From IMG/VR virus record IMGVR_UViG_3300031841_001733, positions 1 to 38,589 of that record: a stretch of 38,589 nt of DNA. One strand, written 5' to 3'. How positions within the stretch are numbered: the stretch's first letter is position 1; each line of letters opens with the position of its first letter. The notes below the pieces were generated by a model. The model worked only from the letters and a program-made list of their open reading frames with translations, had not been told where the DNA came from and did not search any database. Of the stretch, positions 13,266 through 20,651 are shown piece after piece. Source of the DNA: a virus. The translations under genes and the position numbers were made by a program.

Positions 13266-14845
13266 AGAACGAGTTCATCCGGCACATCTCGTGTCCCAAC
13301 TGCGGTTCCTCTGACGCCAACGCAATCTACACCGATGGTCACACGTTTTGTCACAAGTGTCACCACCGCACGCAAGGTGATGGCACGCCGTCCTTTCACA
13401 ATCACACAATGTCTGCCGTCGAACTTAAAGGTTCTGCTTCAAGGTTGGCTCAACGAAAGATCAGCGAAAAGACAGCCGAGCTTTTCAAAACCTACAAGGA
13501 TGGACAAGTTCTTCGGCATTATTATTTTGATGTGGATGGAAAGCTACTTGGGGCTAAGGTAAGAACAAAGGACAAAGACTTTCGCTGTGAAGGTGAGGTC
13601 AAAACTTTGTTTGGTATGCAGAACTTTCGCCACAAGACTACAAGCAAACAAAAAAAGCTTGTAATCACAGAGGGTGAAATGGATGCAATGGCTTGTTACG
13701 AAGCCCAACCTTGGGATGTGGTCAGCATTCCTAACGGTGCAGCCACGGCCAAGAAAGCAATCCAAAATAACTACGAATGGATTGCACACTACGACAAAGT
13801 AGTTCTTTTTTTCGACAACGATCCTGCCGGTATACAGGCGTCTAAAGATGCTGCAGGTGTCCTACCACCTGGTAAGGTGTTTATCGGCTTTCTAGACGAT
13901 TACAAGGATGCCTCAGAGGCTTTAGCAGCAGGCGATGCAGAAGCTGTCAGAGCTGTCTGTAATTACAACCATCAACAATTCACGCCTGATGGGATTGTTG
14001 ACGCAAAAGACCTGCTAGAAGTTGTCACAACCCCCTCACCCCCAGCCGACCATGACTACCCCTTTCAAGGATTACAAACAAAACTTCACGGGATCAGGTT
14101 TGGCGAGCTTACAACAATTACTGCGGGGAGTGGCATCGGAAAAAGCTCCTTCTGTCGTTCAATCGCAACTGACCTTCTTAATAAAGGAGAACGGGTCGGT
14201 TACTTGGCACTTGAAGAATCTAACCGCCGTACTGCTCTCGGACTCATGTCATCAGCAGTCGGAAAGTCCCTTCACATCGGAGAACACAGCAAACGAGACC
14301 TGACGAATCATTTCGACAAGACCGTAGCTACTTGGAACCTTCATTTGTTTGACGGTTTTGGTAGTTATGATCCTGACCACATCTACAACCGTATTGAGTA
14401 CATGGCAGCGGGTCTTGAGACTCGTGTCGTGTTTCTTGATCACCTCAGTATCCTCCTGTCTGGTCTAGATGGTGACGAGCGCCGGATGCTGGACATCACG
14501 ATGACCCGTCTCCGCAGTCTTGTGGAACGGACTGGCATTGCCATGTTCTTGGTGTCACACCTCCGCCGTACAACACAATCGGATAAAAACCATGAAGAAG
14601 GAGCAAGAGTTACTCTCGGCCAACTACGCGGCTCAGCTGCAATTGCTCAGCTCTCAGATAGCGTTATTGCACTCGAACGAAATCAGCAGAGTGGATCTAA
14701 ACACGATGCTACGACAGTGCGAGTCCTTAAGAATCGATATTCTGGCGAAACTGGCATCGCGTGTTTACTAGATTACGATTTATCCACCTGTAAATTTAAT
14801 GAAACTGAACCAGAAAAGGAGTTCGACCCAACAACAGATTTCTGA
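13253..14845 (+). CDS. primase-helicase (gp4-like), 530 aa
   Basis: Makes RNA primers and unwinds DNA as a ring. An N-terminal zinc-binding domain has Cys14, Cys17, Cys33 and Cys36 (CPNC, CHKC). The toprim motif is LVITEGEMDAMAC, with FFDNDPAG following. The helicase Walker A is GSGIGKSSF, and later motifs are VVFLDHLSILLSG and a final QLRGSAAIAQLSD. The protein ends EFDPTTDF, an acidic tail with terminal Phe like T7 gp4, used to contact DNA polymerase. ATG 13253 fits best; an upstream ATG at 13223 would add 10 residues. Confidence 0.95.
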   Translation: MAYVENEFIRHISCPNCGSSDANAIYTDGHTFCHKCHHRTQGDGTPSFHNHTMSAVELKGSASRLAQRKISEKTAELFKTYKDGQVLRHYYFDVDGKLLGAKVRTKDKDFRCEGEVKTLFGMQNFRHKTTSKQKKLVITEGEMDAMACYEAQPWDVVSIPNGAATAKKAIQNNYEWIAHYDKVVLFFDNDPAGIQASKDAAGVLPPGKVFIGFLDDYKDASEALAAGDAEAVRAVCNYNHQQFTPDGIVDAKDLLEVVTTPSPPADHDYPFQGLQTKLHGIRFGELTTITAGSGIGKSSFCRSIATDLLNKGERVGYLALEESNRRTALGLMSSAVGKSLHIGEHSKRDLTNHFDKTVATWNLHLFDGFGSYDPDHIYNRIEYMAAGLETRVVFLDHLSILLSGLDGDERRMLDITMTRLRSLVERTGIAMFLVSHLRRTTQSDKNHEEGARVTLGQLRGSAAIAQLSDSVIALERNQQSGSKHDATTVRVLKNRYSGETGIACLLDYDLSTCKFNETEPEKEFDPTTDF

Positions 14846-14963
14846 TCTCAAACGTCCTAACCCACCCACGCCAGAGATGGTGAAACGTGCACAATTTGTT
14901 GACAAGACTTATGTCTGGAAACACTCTAGTATTCGATCTAGAAAGCAACGGTCTCCTGAATGA
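14799..14963 (+). CDS. possible 54-aa protein bridging primase and DNA polymerase
   Basis: A third-frame ORF runs from ATG 14799, inside the primase 3' end, through the 65-base gap and into the exonuclease-domain gene. The product is basic and proline-rich (QQQISDLKRPNPPTPEMVKR, then FVDKTYVWKHSSIRSRKQ). It explains the gap, and the sequence looks protein-like, but overlaps on both sides mean it could also be incidental. Confidence 0.4.
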   Translation: MKLNQKRSSTQQQISDLKRPNPPTPEMVKRAQFVDKTYVWKHSSIRSRKQRSPE

Positions 14964-15438
14964 TGTTACCAAGATCCACTGCCTTGTTATCTACGAGCAG
15001 GAAACTGGTGAGACGATTGCTTACAACGACGAAGGTAACGCTGAGCCGATCACCCGTGGTGTCCAAAGGCTCGAAGATGCTGACGTCATTGTGGGTCACA
15101 ACGTCATCGGCTATGACATACCTTGTCTCCGTAAGATTTACTCGTGGTTCTCACCAACCGCCATGGTTGTAGACACGTTGTTGCTGTCACGCCTGTACCA
15201 CACAGACATGCTTGGCATAGACCAAAGTAGAAAGTTCGATCAAATGCCACTACAACTATACGGTAGGCATTCATTAGAGTCTTACGGCTACAGGCTGGGA
15301 GAATACAAAGGGTCTTTTGGTAAAGACACTGACTGGCAAGAGTGGAGTCAAGAGATGCAAGATTATTGCGTACAAGATGTTAACGTCACTCGCAAATTAT
15401 GCGACCACTTCCACAAATACCTGAGTGGGTCAAACTAG
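14911..15438 (+). CDS. DNA polymerase, separate 3'-5' exonuclease domain, 175 aa
   Basis: The proofreading domain of a T7-type family A polymerase, encoded apart from the polymerase domain. All three exonuclease motifs are intact: FDLESNGLL (Asp, Glu), VGHNVIGYDIPCL (Asn, Asp) and YCVQDVNVTRKL (Tyr, Asp). The ORF stops at HKYLSGSN, exactly where the exonuclease domain should pass into the polymerase domain. ATG 14911 is chosen over GTG 14887, giving a start (MSGNTLVFDLES) right before the first motif. The downstream polymerase gene begins 39 bases before this stop in the -1 frame. Confidence 0.9.
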   Translation: MSGNTLVFDLESNGLLNDVTKIHCLVIYEQETGETIAYNDEGNAEPITRGVQRLEDADVIVGHNVIGYDIPCLRKIYSWFSPTAMVVDTLLLSRLYHTDMLGIDQSRKFDQMPLQLYGRHSLESYGYRLGEYKGSFGKDTDWQEWSQEMQDYCVQDVNVTRKLCDHFHKYLSGSN

Positions 15439-16673
15439 AGCACCAGGTTGCACAAATTCTAACCAAACAGGAACTCCATGGATGGTATTTTGATGAACGC
15501 GCTGCATGGGAATTGTCATCATCTCTCAGAGCAGAACTTGAAGAAACTTGTGCATTACTACGCGACGGGAGAGCTTACGCACCGAGATCGGAATTCACTC
15601 CTAAAGCAAATAACAGACGCTACGGGTATATCGCCGGAGCAACATTCACCCGCATCACTGAACTTAACCCCACATCACGGGACCATATTGCATGGTTCTT
15701 GGGAGAACATTACGGATGGAAGCCAAAACTATTAACGGAAACGGGGAAAGCAGTAATCGACGAGAATGTACTGAGGGAAGTTGCTTCGAGTGGGATTACG
15801 ATTGCCGAGGGCTTTCTAAAGTGTTTAACTATTACAAAGAAATTGGGGATGATCTCGCAAGGCGTGAACGCATGGCTGAAGCTATGTACGACTGCTAGTC
15901 GAGTACATCATCATTGCTCAGTGGCAACGAACACACATCGTTGTGCACATCGTAAACCTAACCTAAGTCAAGTACCTTCTGATCATGACTGTAGACAACT
16001 CTTTAAAGCATCGCCTGGCAAAGTTATGGTGGGTGCCGATCTTAGCGGCATCGAGCTTCGGATGCTCGCACATTACCTCGCTAAATATGATGCGGGACGC
16101 TACGCGGACGTACTCCTCAATGGAGACATCCATCAAGTCAACGCAGACCGAATTGGAATCAGCAGGCGCGAAGTTAAAACAGTCACTTACGCCTTCCTTT
16201 ACGGAGCCGGTAACATCAAAATCGGGCATTCCTTTGACTCTACCCTAAAAGACGCAGCCGCAAAAAAGAAAGGAGCAGAGATCAGAAACGCATTTGTTTC
16301 TGCTATTGATGGCCTTGCAGAATTGCTTGAGGCCATAAAACAAGCCAGCAAAAAAGGCTACGTTAAATCTATTGACGGCAGACCTATTAAGGTCGAAAGC
16401 CAACATAAATCGCTTAACTACCTGCTCCAGTCAGGGGCCGGTGTTGTGGCGAAACGCTGGATGGTATTGACAGACCAGTCACTTAAAGACATTGACTGTC
16501 ACCAGCTTGCATTTATCCACGACGAATTGCAGTTTGAAACCCACCCTAAAAATGCAGAGTATCTTTCACAATGTCTTCTCGAATCCGCAAGACGAGCAGG
16601 ACAATACTACAGTCTCAGAATACCGATCGCAGCCGAAGCCAAGTGCGGAAACAGTTGGGCTGACGTTCACTGA
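15399..16673 (+). CDS. DNA polymerase, polymerase domain, 424 aa
   Basis: The family A polymerase body without its exonuclease domain. Motif A is GADLSGIELRMLAHY (catalytic Asp), motif B is KTVTYAFLYGAG with Tyr at the T7 Tyr526 position, and motif C is FIHDELQFE (His-Asp). The C-terminus GNSWADVH corresponds to the T7 ending NWAICH. The domain opens at PEWVKLEHQVAQILTKQ, matching the thumb entry of T7 gp5. ATG 15399 overlaps the exonuclease gene by 40 bases with no clear ribosome binding site, so translation is probably coupled, or a -1 frameshift makes a fused form. Confidence 0.92.
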   Translation: MRPLPQIPEWVKLEHQVAQILTKQELHGWYFDERAAWELSSSLRAELEETCALLRDGRAYAPRSEFTPKANNRRYGYIAGATFTRITELNPTSRDHIAWFLGEHYGWKPKLLTETGKAVIDENVLREVASSGITIAEGFLKCLTITKKLGMISQGVNAWLKLCTTASRVHHHCSVATNTHRCAHRKPNLSQVPSDHDCRQLFKASPGKVMVGADLSGIELRMLAHYLAKYDAGRYADVLLNGDIHQVNADRIGISRREVKTVTYAFLYGAGNIKIGHSFDSTLKDAAAKKKGAEIRNAFVSAIDGLAELLEAIKQASKKGYVKSIDGRPIKVESQHKSLNYLLQSGAGVVAKRWMVLTDQSLKDIDCHQLAFIHDELQFETHPKNAEYLSQCLLESARRAGQYYSLRIPIAAEAKCGNSWADVH

Positions 16674-16995
16674 TCCTTTTGCCTGGGCTATTGGTATTTT
16701 TGAAGGCGAGGGTTGTCTGACTTATAACAAAAGTATCGATAATTGGCAGATGAAAGTAAAGATGACCGACATGGATGTGTTGTGGTCATTTTATGAAGCC
16801 ATTGGTTGTGTCGGGACTATGCAGGCGTTGCGTAAAAGCCCGTCGCAAAAAGAGCACCACAAACCGTATGGCGTGTGGCAGACAAGTAAACGTGAACTGA
16901 TCAAAGGACTTGTAATCCGTTTTTACCCGTACATGCACGAACGTCGCCGTGCTAAGTGCGACGAATTCTTTTCTTGGTATCACCTCAAAAAATGA
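16552..16995 (+). CDS. LAGLIDADG-like homing endonuclease, about 147 aa
   Basis: The recognisable part begins after the polymerase stop: FAWAIGIFEGEGCLTY is a LAGLIDADG-type helix with its acidic metal ligand, followed by a β-rich body (WQMKVKMTDMDVLWSF, IGCVGTMQAL) and a basic end. A single motif implies a homodimer. The start is unclear: ATG 16552 lies inside the polymerase gene in another frame, and no good start is closer to the domain. It overlaps the next gene by ATGA. It probably is, or was, a free-standing homing nuclease. Confidence 0.65.
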   Translation: MQSIFHNVFSNPQDEQDNTTVSEYRSQPKPSAETVGLTFTDPFAWAIGIFEGEGCLTYNKSIDNWQMKVKMTDMDVLWSFYEAIGCVGTMQALRKSPSQKEHHKPYGVWQTSKRELIKGLVIRFYPYMHERRRAKCDEFFSWYHLKK

Positions 16996-17762
16996 AACTG
17001 CTAATTGACGCTGACTTCATTGTCTACAAATGCTGTGCTGGAGCAGAAGATGAAATTGATTGGGGTGACGACGTCATCACTGTCGTAAGTAAGTTTAGTG
17101 AAGCACTTCACAGTGTCGAACGTGAACTTACGAAAATTAAACAGCACTTTATGTGGGACACACCGGAAGTAATCTTGTTTTTCAGTGACTCTAAAAACTT
17201 TAGGAAAACAATTTCTCCAGATTACAAGGGTCACCGTAATAGAAAGAAGCCTTGTGGTTATCGACGAGTTATCACAAACTTGAGTGAGCGTTACACAGTT
17301 ATCAGAATCCCTGAGTTAGAGGCCGACGATGCCATGGGTATCTACGCAACCTTTGAACCTGGCAACATCATTGTTAGCCCTGACAAAGACATGCGACAAA
17401 TCCCTGGCAAACTTTACAACCTTGATGAAACTATCGAGGTCACAGAGGAAGAAGGTATGCGTTGGCATTTGATCCAAACACTTGCCGGTGACCAAACAGA
17501 TGGTTACGGCGGGGTGCCAGGTATCGGCGTTAAACGTGCCATTGCTTTGCTTGACAAAGATGGTTACACTTGGGGCACAGTTGTCAAAGCATTCGAGTCC
17601 AGAGAATTGGATGAAGAAACAGCGTTGATGAATGCACGTCTCGCAAAAATCTTACAACATACTGACTATGACGCAGTCAACAAACGAGTCATACCATGGC
17701 TTCCCACCACCGCCAGTGCTAGAGCTGACGATGGAGCAAGAGTTCAAACTACGCAGGATTGA
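16992..17762 (+). CDS. 5'-3' exonuclease (gp6-like, FEN family), 256 aa
   Basis: Removes RNA primers and degrades host DNA, like T7 gp6. Metal-binding motifs: LLIDADFIVYKC at the start, FFSDSKNFRKTISPDYKGHR, ELEADDAMGIYA, IVSPDKDMRQIPG, and LAGDQTDGYGGVPGIGVKRA, which holds the helix-hairpin-helix. ATG 16992 is chosen (ATGA overlap) although the frame opens upstream. T7 gp6 ends at LWRP, aligned here with PWLP, and 18 further residues follow (from TTASARADDG) where the nblA-like gene overlaps. Confidence 0.92.
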   Translation: MKLLIDADFIVYKCCAGAEDEIDWGDDVITVVSKFSEALHSVERELTKIKQHFMWDTPEVILFFSDSKNFRKTISPDYKGHRNRKKPCGYRRVITNLSERYTVIRIPELEADDAMGIYATFEPGNIIVSPDKDMRQIPGKLYNLDETIEVTEEEGMRWHLIQTLAGDQTDGYGGVPGIGVKRAIALLDKDGYTWGTVVKAFESRELDEETALMNARLAKILQHTDYDAVNKRVIPWLPTTASARADDGARVQTTQD

Positions 17763-17910
17763 AGACTTACTGCCAGAAGCAGATAAAGCAGATTTAATTA
17801 CTGTGTTTATCGCACTCCAACGACAATGTTTCTGTCTATCTAACACTGTCACAAACCTAGTTAAATCATGGCCCACGAATCCCCTTCTCACTACGTCAGA
17901 GGATCAATAG
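17716..17910 (+). CDS. nblA: NblA-like phycobilisome degradation adaptor, 64 aa
   Basis: NblA docks on phycobilisomes and on ClpC so that antenna proteins are degraded. The core here is LELTMEQEFKLRRIEDLL, then ADLITVFIALQRQ, and an Asn 6 residues later. From memory this aligns without gaps to Synechococcus elongatus NblA (SVEQQFDL, then EDLEDLFIEVVRQ, then HEN), and the length is in the usual 55-65 range. GTG 17716 gives the normal short lead before the motif; ATG 17668 and ATG 17731 are alternatives. It overlaps the exonuclease end by 47 bases and the DUF3310 gene by 43. A pre-existing phage nblA has been reported in cyanophages. Confidence 0.7.
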   Translation: MLELTMEQEFKLRRIEDLLPEADKADLITVFIALQRQCFCLSNTVTNLVKSWPTNPLLTTSEDQ

Positions 17911-18158
17911 AAGTCTGGGATTTTATCCGCGACCAACAACTCAACTATCATCTCGGCAATGCTATTAAATATATTTGCAGAGCCGGTTACAAAGGTGATA
18001 ACACAAAGGCTCAAGACCTTAAAAAAGCTATCCACTACCTTGAAAATGAACTCCTACATTCATCGCAGCCTGATGACGATGGCCGAACAGTTCCGCTCGG
18101 CGTATACTTTGATGACTGGGAGGGACCAACGCGGCCTGCAGAAATCTTTGATCGATGA
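17868..18158 (+). CDS. DUF3310 family protein (gp1.7-like), 96 aa
   Basis: The DUF3310 signature is clear: SHYVRGSIEVWDFIRDQQL, then NYHLGNAIKYICRAGYKG and DLKKAIHYLENEL. T7 gp1.7, which carries this domain, is a nucleotide kinase acting on dGMP and dTMP, so a role in nucleotide supply is plausible but not certain for this short version. It lies in the nucleotide-metabolism block beside the MazG-like and reductase genes. Confidence 0.8.
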   Translation: MAHESPSHYVRGSIEVWDFIRDQQLNYHLGNAIKYICRAGYKGDNTKAQDLKKAIHYLENELLHSSQPDDDGRTVPLGVYFDDWEGPTRPAEIFDR

Positions 18159-18414
18159 AGAGTGGTCAGAGTTTCATGAAGCCTACCACATGAAAGATGA
18201 ATGTGAGCAGTTGAAAGAACTAACAGACCTTGTATATGTTTGCTATCAATTTGCTGCATCACAGGAGTGGGACCTTGACGAAGCTTTTCGTCGGGTTCAC
18301 GAGTCCAACATGTCAAAACTCGATGAGTACGGCAAACCTATTTACCGCCCTGATGGAAAAGTCCTGAAGGGACCGAACTATAAAGAACCACATCTTCTTG
18401 ATCTGATTATCTAA
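18046..18414 (+). CDS. mazG: MazG-like nucleotide pyrophosphohydrolase, 122 aa
   Basis: The helical MazG fold is seen in SLIDEEWSEFHEAY (the EExxE metal-binding motif) and LKELTDLVYVCYQFA (the paired Asp), followed by KLDEYGKPIYRPDGKVLKGP, a common tail of phage MazG-like proteins. It should hydrolyse (d)NTPs to monophosphates; cyanophage MazG has been linked to dGTP and dCTP. The start is uncertain: ATG 18046 was chosen, while 18073 and 18079 are also in frame. The stop overlaps the reductase start (TAATG). Confidence 0.8.
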   Translation: MNSYIHRSLMTMAEQFRSAYTLMTGRDQRGLQKSLIDEEWSEFHEAYHMKDECEQLKELTDLVYVCYQFAASQEWDLDEAFRRVHESNMSKLDEYGKPIYRPDGKVLKGPNYKEPHLLDLII

Positions 18415-19781
18415 TGACCACCTCAGTAATTTCTCGCACCGGACGTGTCCAATCTTGGATGGATGATCCAACGTCCCGCTTGCCGGTTTCGTGCACGGTA
18501 TTTGTTGTTCAGGATTCTATGGAGGGACCTGATGGAATTGAAGCAAGCTGGCGATTTGTATCACATGCTCTACGTTTCGGAGCAGGTTGCGCGGTCCACT
18601 TGTCGGAACTGCGACCCAGAGGTCAAGAAAATGGAAAAGGGTTGGTTGCATCTGGACCAGTCTCCTTCGCTAAAATCTATTCAACCCTTAACGAAATCTT
18701 GAGGCGTGGTGGTGTTTATAAGAATGGTGCTGTGGTTTGTCATTTGGACCTTAATCACGTTGATGCACTGGAATTTATTCAAACTCCTAGAACAGAACTT
18801 CCTTGGGTCAAGCGATGCATCAACATCACTGAAGGTTGGTGGAAGGCGTGCACGTTCAAGGAACAACTTCTACAATCCATCAAAGCTGGCGATGTCTGGC
18901 TCAACAAAGTAAAGTATGACAACGAAGGAAACCGAATCCGAGGTAACGTGTGTTTGGAAGTGTACTTGCCCTCACGCGGAACATGCTTGTTGCAGCACGT
19001 CAATCTTGGTGCCTGTAAGTTCGACGAAATCCCAGGAGCTTTTGTTCAAGGCATGTCGGAGTTGTGTTCCCTCCATGCTAAAACTGGCGTTGGCGATTCA
19101 GGAGAGTATCTTCCGCCCGAAACCGATCGACAAGTCGGACTCGGAATGTTGGGATTGGCAAATCTCCTACGGCGGTACGGAGTAACCTATGAGCAATTCG
19201 GCTTTGCTCTGGACCAATACAATGCAGGCGATGTGGTACGCACACCAGCCTATGAATTGGCGTCTAAGTTTTCCATTGGTATTGAGTCTGCCGCAGCAAT
19301 GGCTAGGTCTCATAATATGGTTCGAGCCTTTGCTATCGCACCCACTGCCTCCTGCAGTTATCGAAGCAAGGATTTGGATGGTTATACTTGTACACCAGAA
19401 ATCGCTCCGCCTGTCGGGCGTACAGTAGACAGGGATAGTGGCACCTTTGGTGTCGAGACATATGAATATGGCGATGTAGAAATCGGATCAGAAGTTGGTT
19501 GGGCAAACTACAAACGTGTTGCTGATGGCATCATGACCATGCTCGACCGCACGGGACTTCTTCACGGGTATAGCTTCAACAGTTGGAGTGATGTCGTTAC
19601 ATATGACGAAGCCTTTATCGAAGAGTGGTTGGAATCTCCGCAGACCTCCCTTTACTACAGTCTACAAGTCATGGGAGACACTCAAGATAAGTCAGATGTT
19701 TATGCTGCACTTCAAGATGACGTTGACCAGTACCTTGCAGATATTCTAAATGAAGAACAAACCTGCGATTGTCAAGAATGA
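18414..19781 (+). CDS. nrdA: class I ribonucleotide reductase, alpha subunit, 455 aa
   Basis: Reduces ribonucleotides for DNA synthesis. It is a compact form lacking the N-terminal ATP-cone but with a full active site: Cys27 (SRLPVSC), the triad Asn178-Cys180-Glu182 in GNVCLEV, Cys191 in RGTCLLQHVNLGA, the radical-relay pair Tyr414-Tyr415 in SLYYSLQ, and the C-terminal re-reduction pair Cys451/Cys453 in TCDCQE. The presence of the tyrosine pair and an adjacent beta subunit shows class I. Related P-SSP7 enzymes were first called class II. It is roughly 60% of bacterial NrdA length. The beta gene follows with an ATGA overlap. Confidence 0.92.
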   Translation: MTTSVISRTGRVQSWMDDPTSRLPVSCTVFVVQDSMEGPDGIEASWRFVSHALRFGAGCAVHLSELRPRGQENGKGLVASGPVSFAKIYSTLNEILRRGGVYKNGAVVCHLDLNHVDALEFIQTPRTELPWVKRCINITEGWWKACTFKEQLLQSIKAGDVWLNKVKYDNEGNRIRGNVCLEVYLPSRGTCLLQHVNLGACKFDEIPGAFVQGMSELCSLHAKTGVGDSGEYLPPETDRQVGLGMLGLANLLRRYGVTYEQFGFALDQYNAGDVVRTPAYELASKFSIGIESAAAMARSHNMVRAFAIAPTASCSYRSKDLDGYTCTPEIAPPVGRTVDRDSGTFGVETYEYGDVEIGSEVGWANYKRVADGIMTMLDRTGLLHGYSFNSWSDVVTYDEAFIEEWLESPQTSLYYSLQVMGDTQDKSDVYAALQDDVDQYLADILNEEQTCDCQE

Positions 19782-20494
19782 ACCCGTATCAAAAACTATA
19801 CGAACGAAAAAGAACTTGGACACCAGTACAAACAAATGCTGGTACAATCAAGGAGGGGGCACAAGATGTATTGAAGCGTGCCCTTGCCTTGCGACACATG
19901 GAACTGCCTGTGGGAGAGTTTATTAATGAAGCTCTCTCCACTGAAGTACCAACGTTGGCGCGTGAGCTACTACTGTCCAACGTCAAGGACGAAGAAAAGC
20001 ATGACCTCGCACTTGGTTTCATTGCCACCGCTCACGGGGTTGATCAAAAAGCTGAAGCTGAAGCGTTACGGCTTCGTGATGCTTGGACTTCGCATCCAGA
20101 TCACACAATTACCAAAGCGATGGTGGCCGAACGTGCGATTTTCTTCGTTCTTCTACCACTCTTTCGCAGTCTTGGTGACGCTGGCATGAGAACTGTCAGC
20201 GCAGATATTTCTAGAGACGAACAAATTCATGTGGCTACCAATAGTCTGGTTCATAGCGAGCTGGGGTATAACATCAGTCCTTCTCTTGATAATCTCAGGA
20301 AGGCAACTATGAGTTGGGTGCTCCAGCCTTTGTCTACGAGCAATCCGACAAAACATTTAAACAAAAAATTTTGGATGGATTCCAGTGATCGTCTGATGTA
20401 TGAGGGTAAAGCTCCTGAGCTGTCCTTTACTCGGGCTTCACGTGTTCCAGCCTTTTTTGAACATAGCAACAATGACCTCCCCCAATATGCTTGA
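19778..20494 (+). CDS. nrdB: class I ribonucleotide reductase, beta subunit, 238 aa
   Basis: The radical-generating partner of the alpha subunit, with a ferritin-like dimetal site. The ligands visible are Glu72 and His75 (DEEKHD), Glu118 (VAERAIFF), and Glu148 and His151 (RDEQIH). Four residues after His75, where E. coli has the radical Tyr122, there is Leu79. The radical must therefore be stored differently from the standard tyrosyl enzyme. ATG 19778 overlaps the alpha stop; an in-frame TTG lies 9 bases earlier. It is much shorter than E. coli NrdB (375 aa). Confidence 0.9.
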   Translation: MNPYQKLYERKRTWTPVQTNAGTIKEGAQDVLKRALALRHMELPVGEFINEALSTEVPTLARELLLSNVKDEEKHDLALGFIATAHGVDQKAEAEALRLRDAWTSHPDHTITKAMVAERAIFFVLLPLFRSLGDAGMRTVSADISRDEQIHVATNSLVHSELGYNISPSLDNLRKATMSWVLQPLSTSNPTKHLNKKFWMDSSDRLMYEGKAPELSFTRASRVPAFFEHSNNDLPQYA

Positions 20495-20651
20495 AGTCCT
20501 CGGGATGAACTCTCGGGGACTTGTTCATGCACTAGAAGAAACATTTCCACCTACTAACCCTATACCTGACGATACAATGCAAAAAATTATGTACCGATCT
20601 GGTCAACGTAGTGTCGTTGAGTGGGTCATTAAATACTTGGAGGAAGAATAA
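20472..20651 (+). CDS. small hypothetical protein, 59 aa
   Basis: ATG 20472 is preferred because the upstream part of this frame is only an off-frame read of nrdB. The product ends with a conserved-looking helix (IMYRSGQRSVVEWVIKYLEE) that I recall from other cyanophages. It overlaps nrdB by 23 bases and the next gene by TAATG, at the transition from nucleotide genes to head genes. The function is unknown. Confidence 0.6.
   Translation: MTSPNMLEVLGMNSRGLVHALEETFPPTNPIPDDTMQKIMYRSGQRSVVEWVIKYLEEE

Noticed and set aside
15384-15440. Programmed -1 frameshift site joining exonuclease and polymerase
   Set aside because: The frame relation is right for -1, but no canonical X XXY YYZ slippery heptamer is found in the overlap, so I treat the halves as separate, coupled genes.
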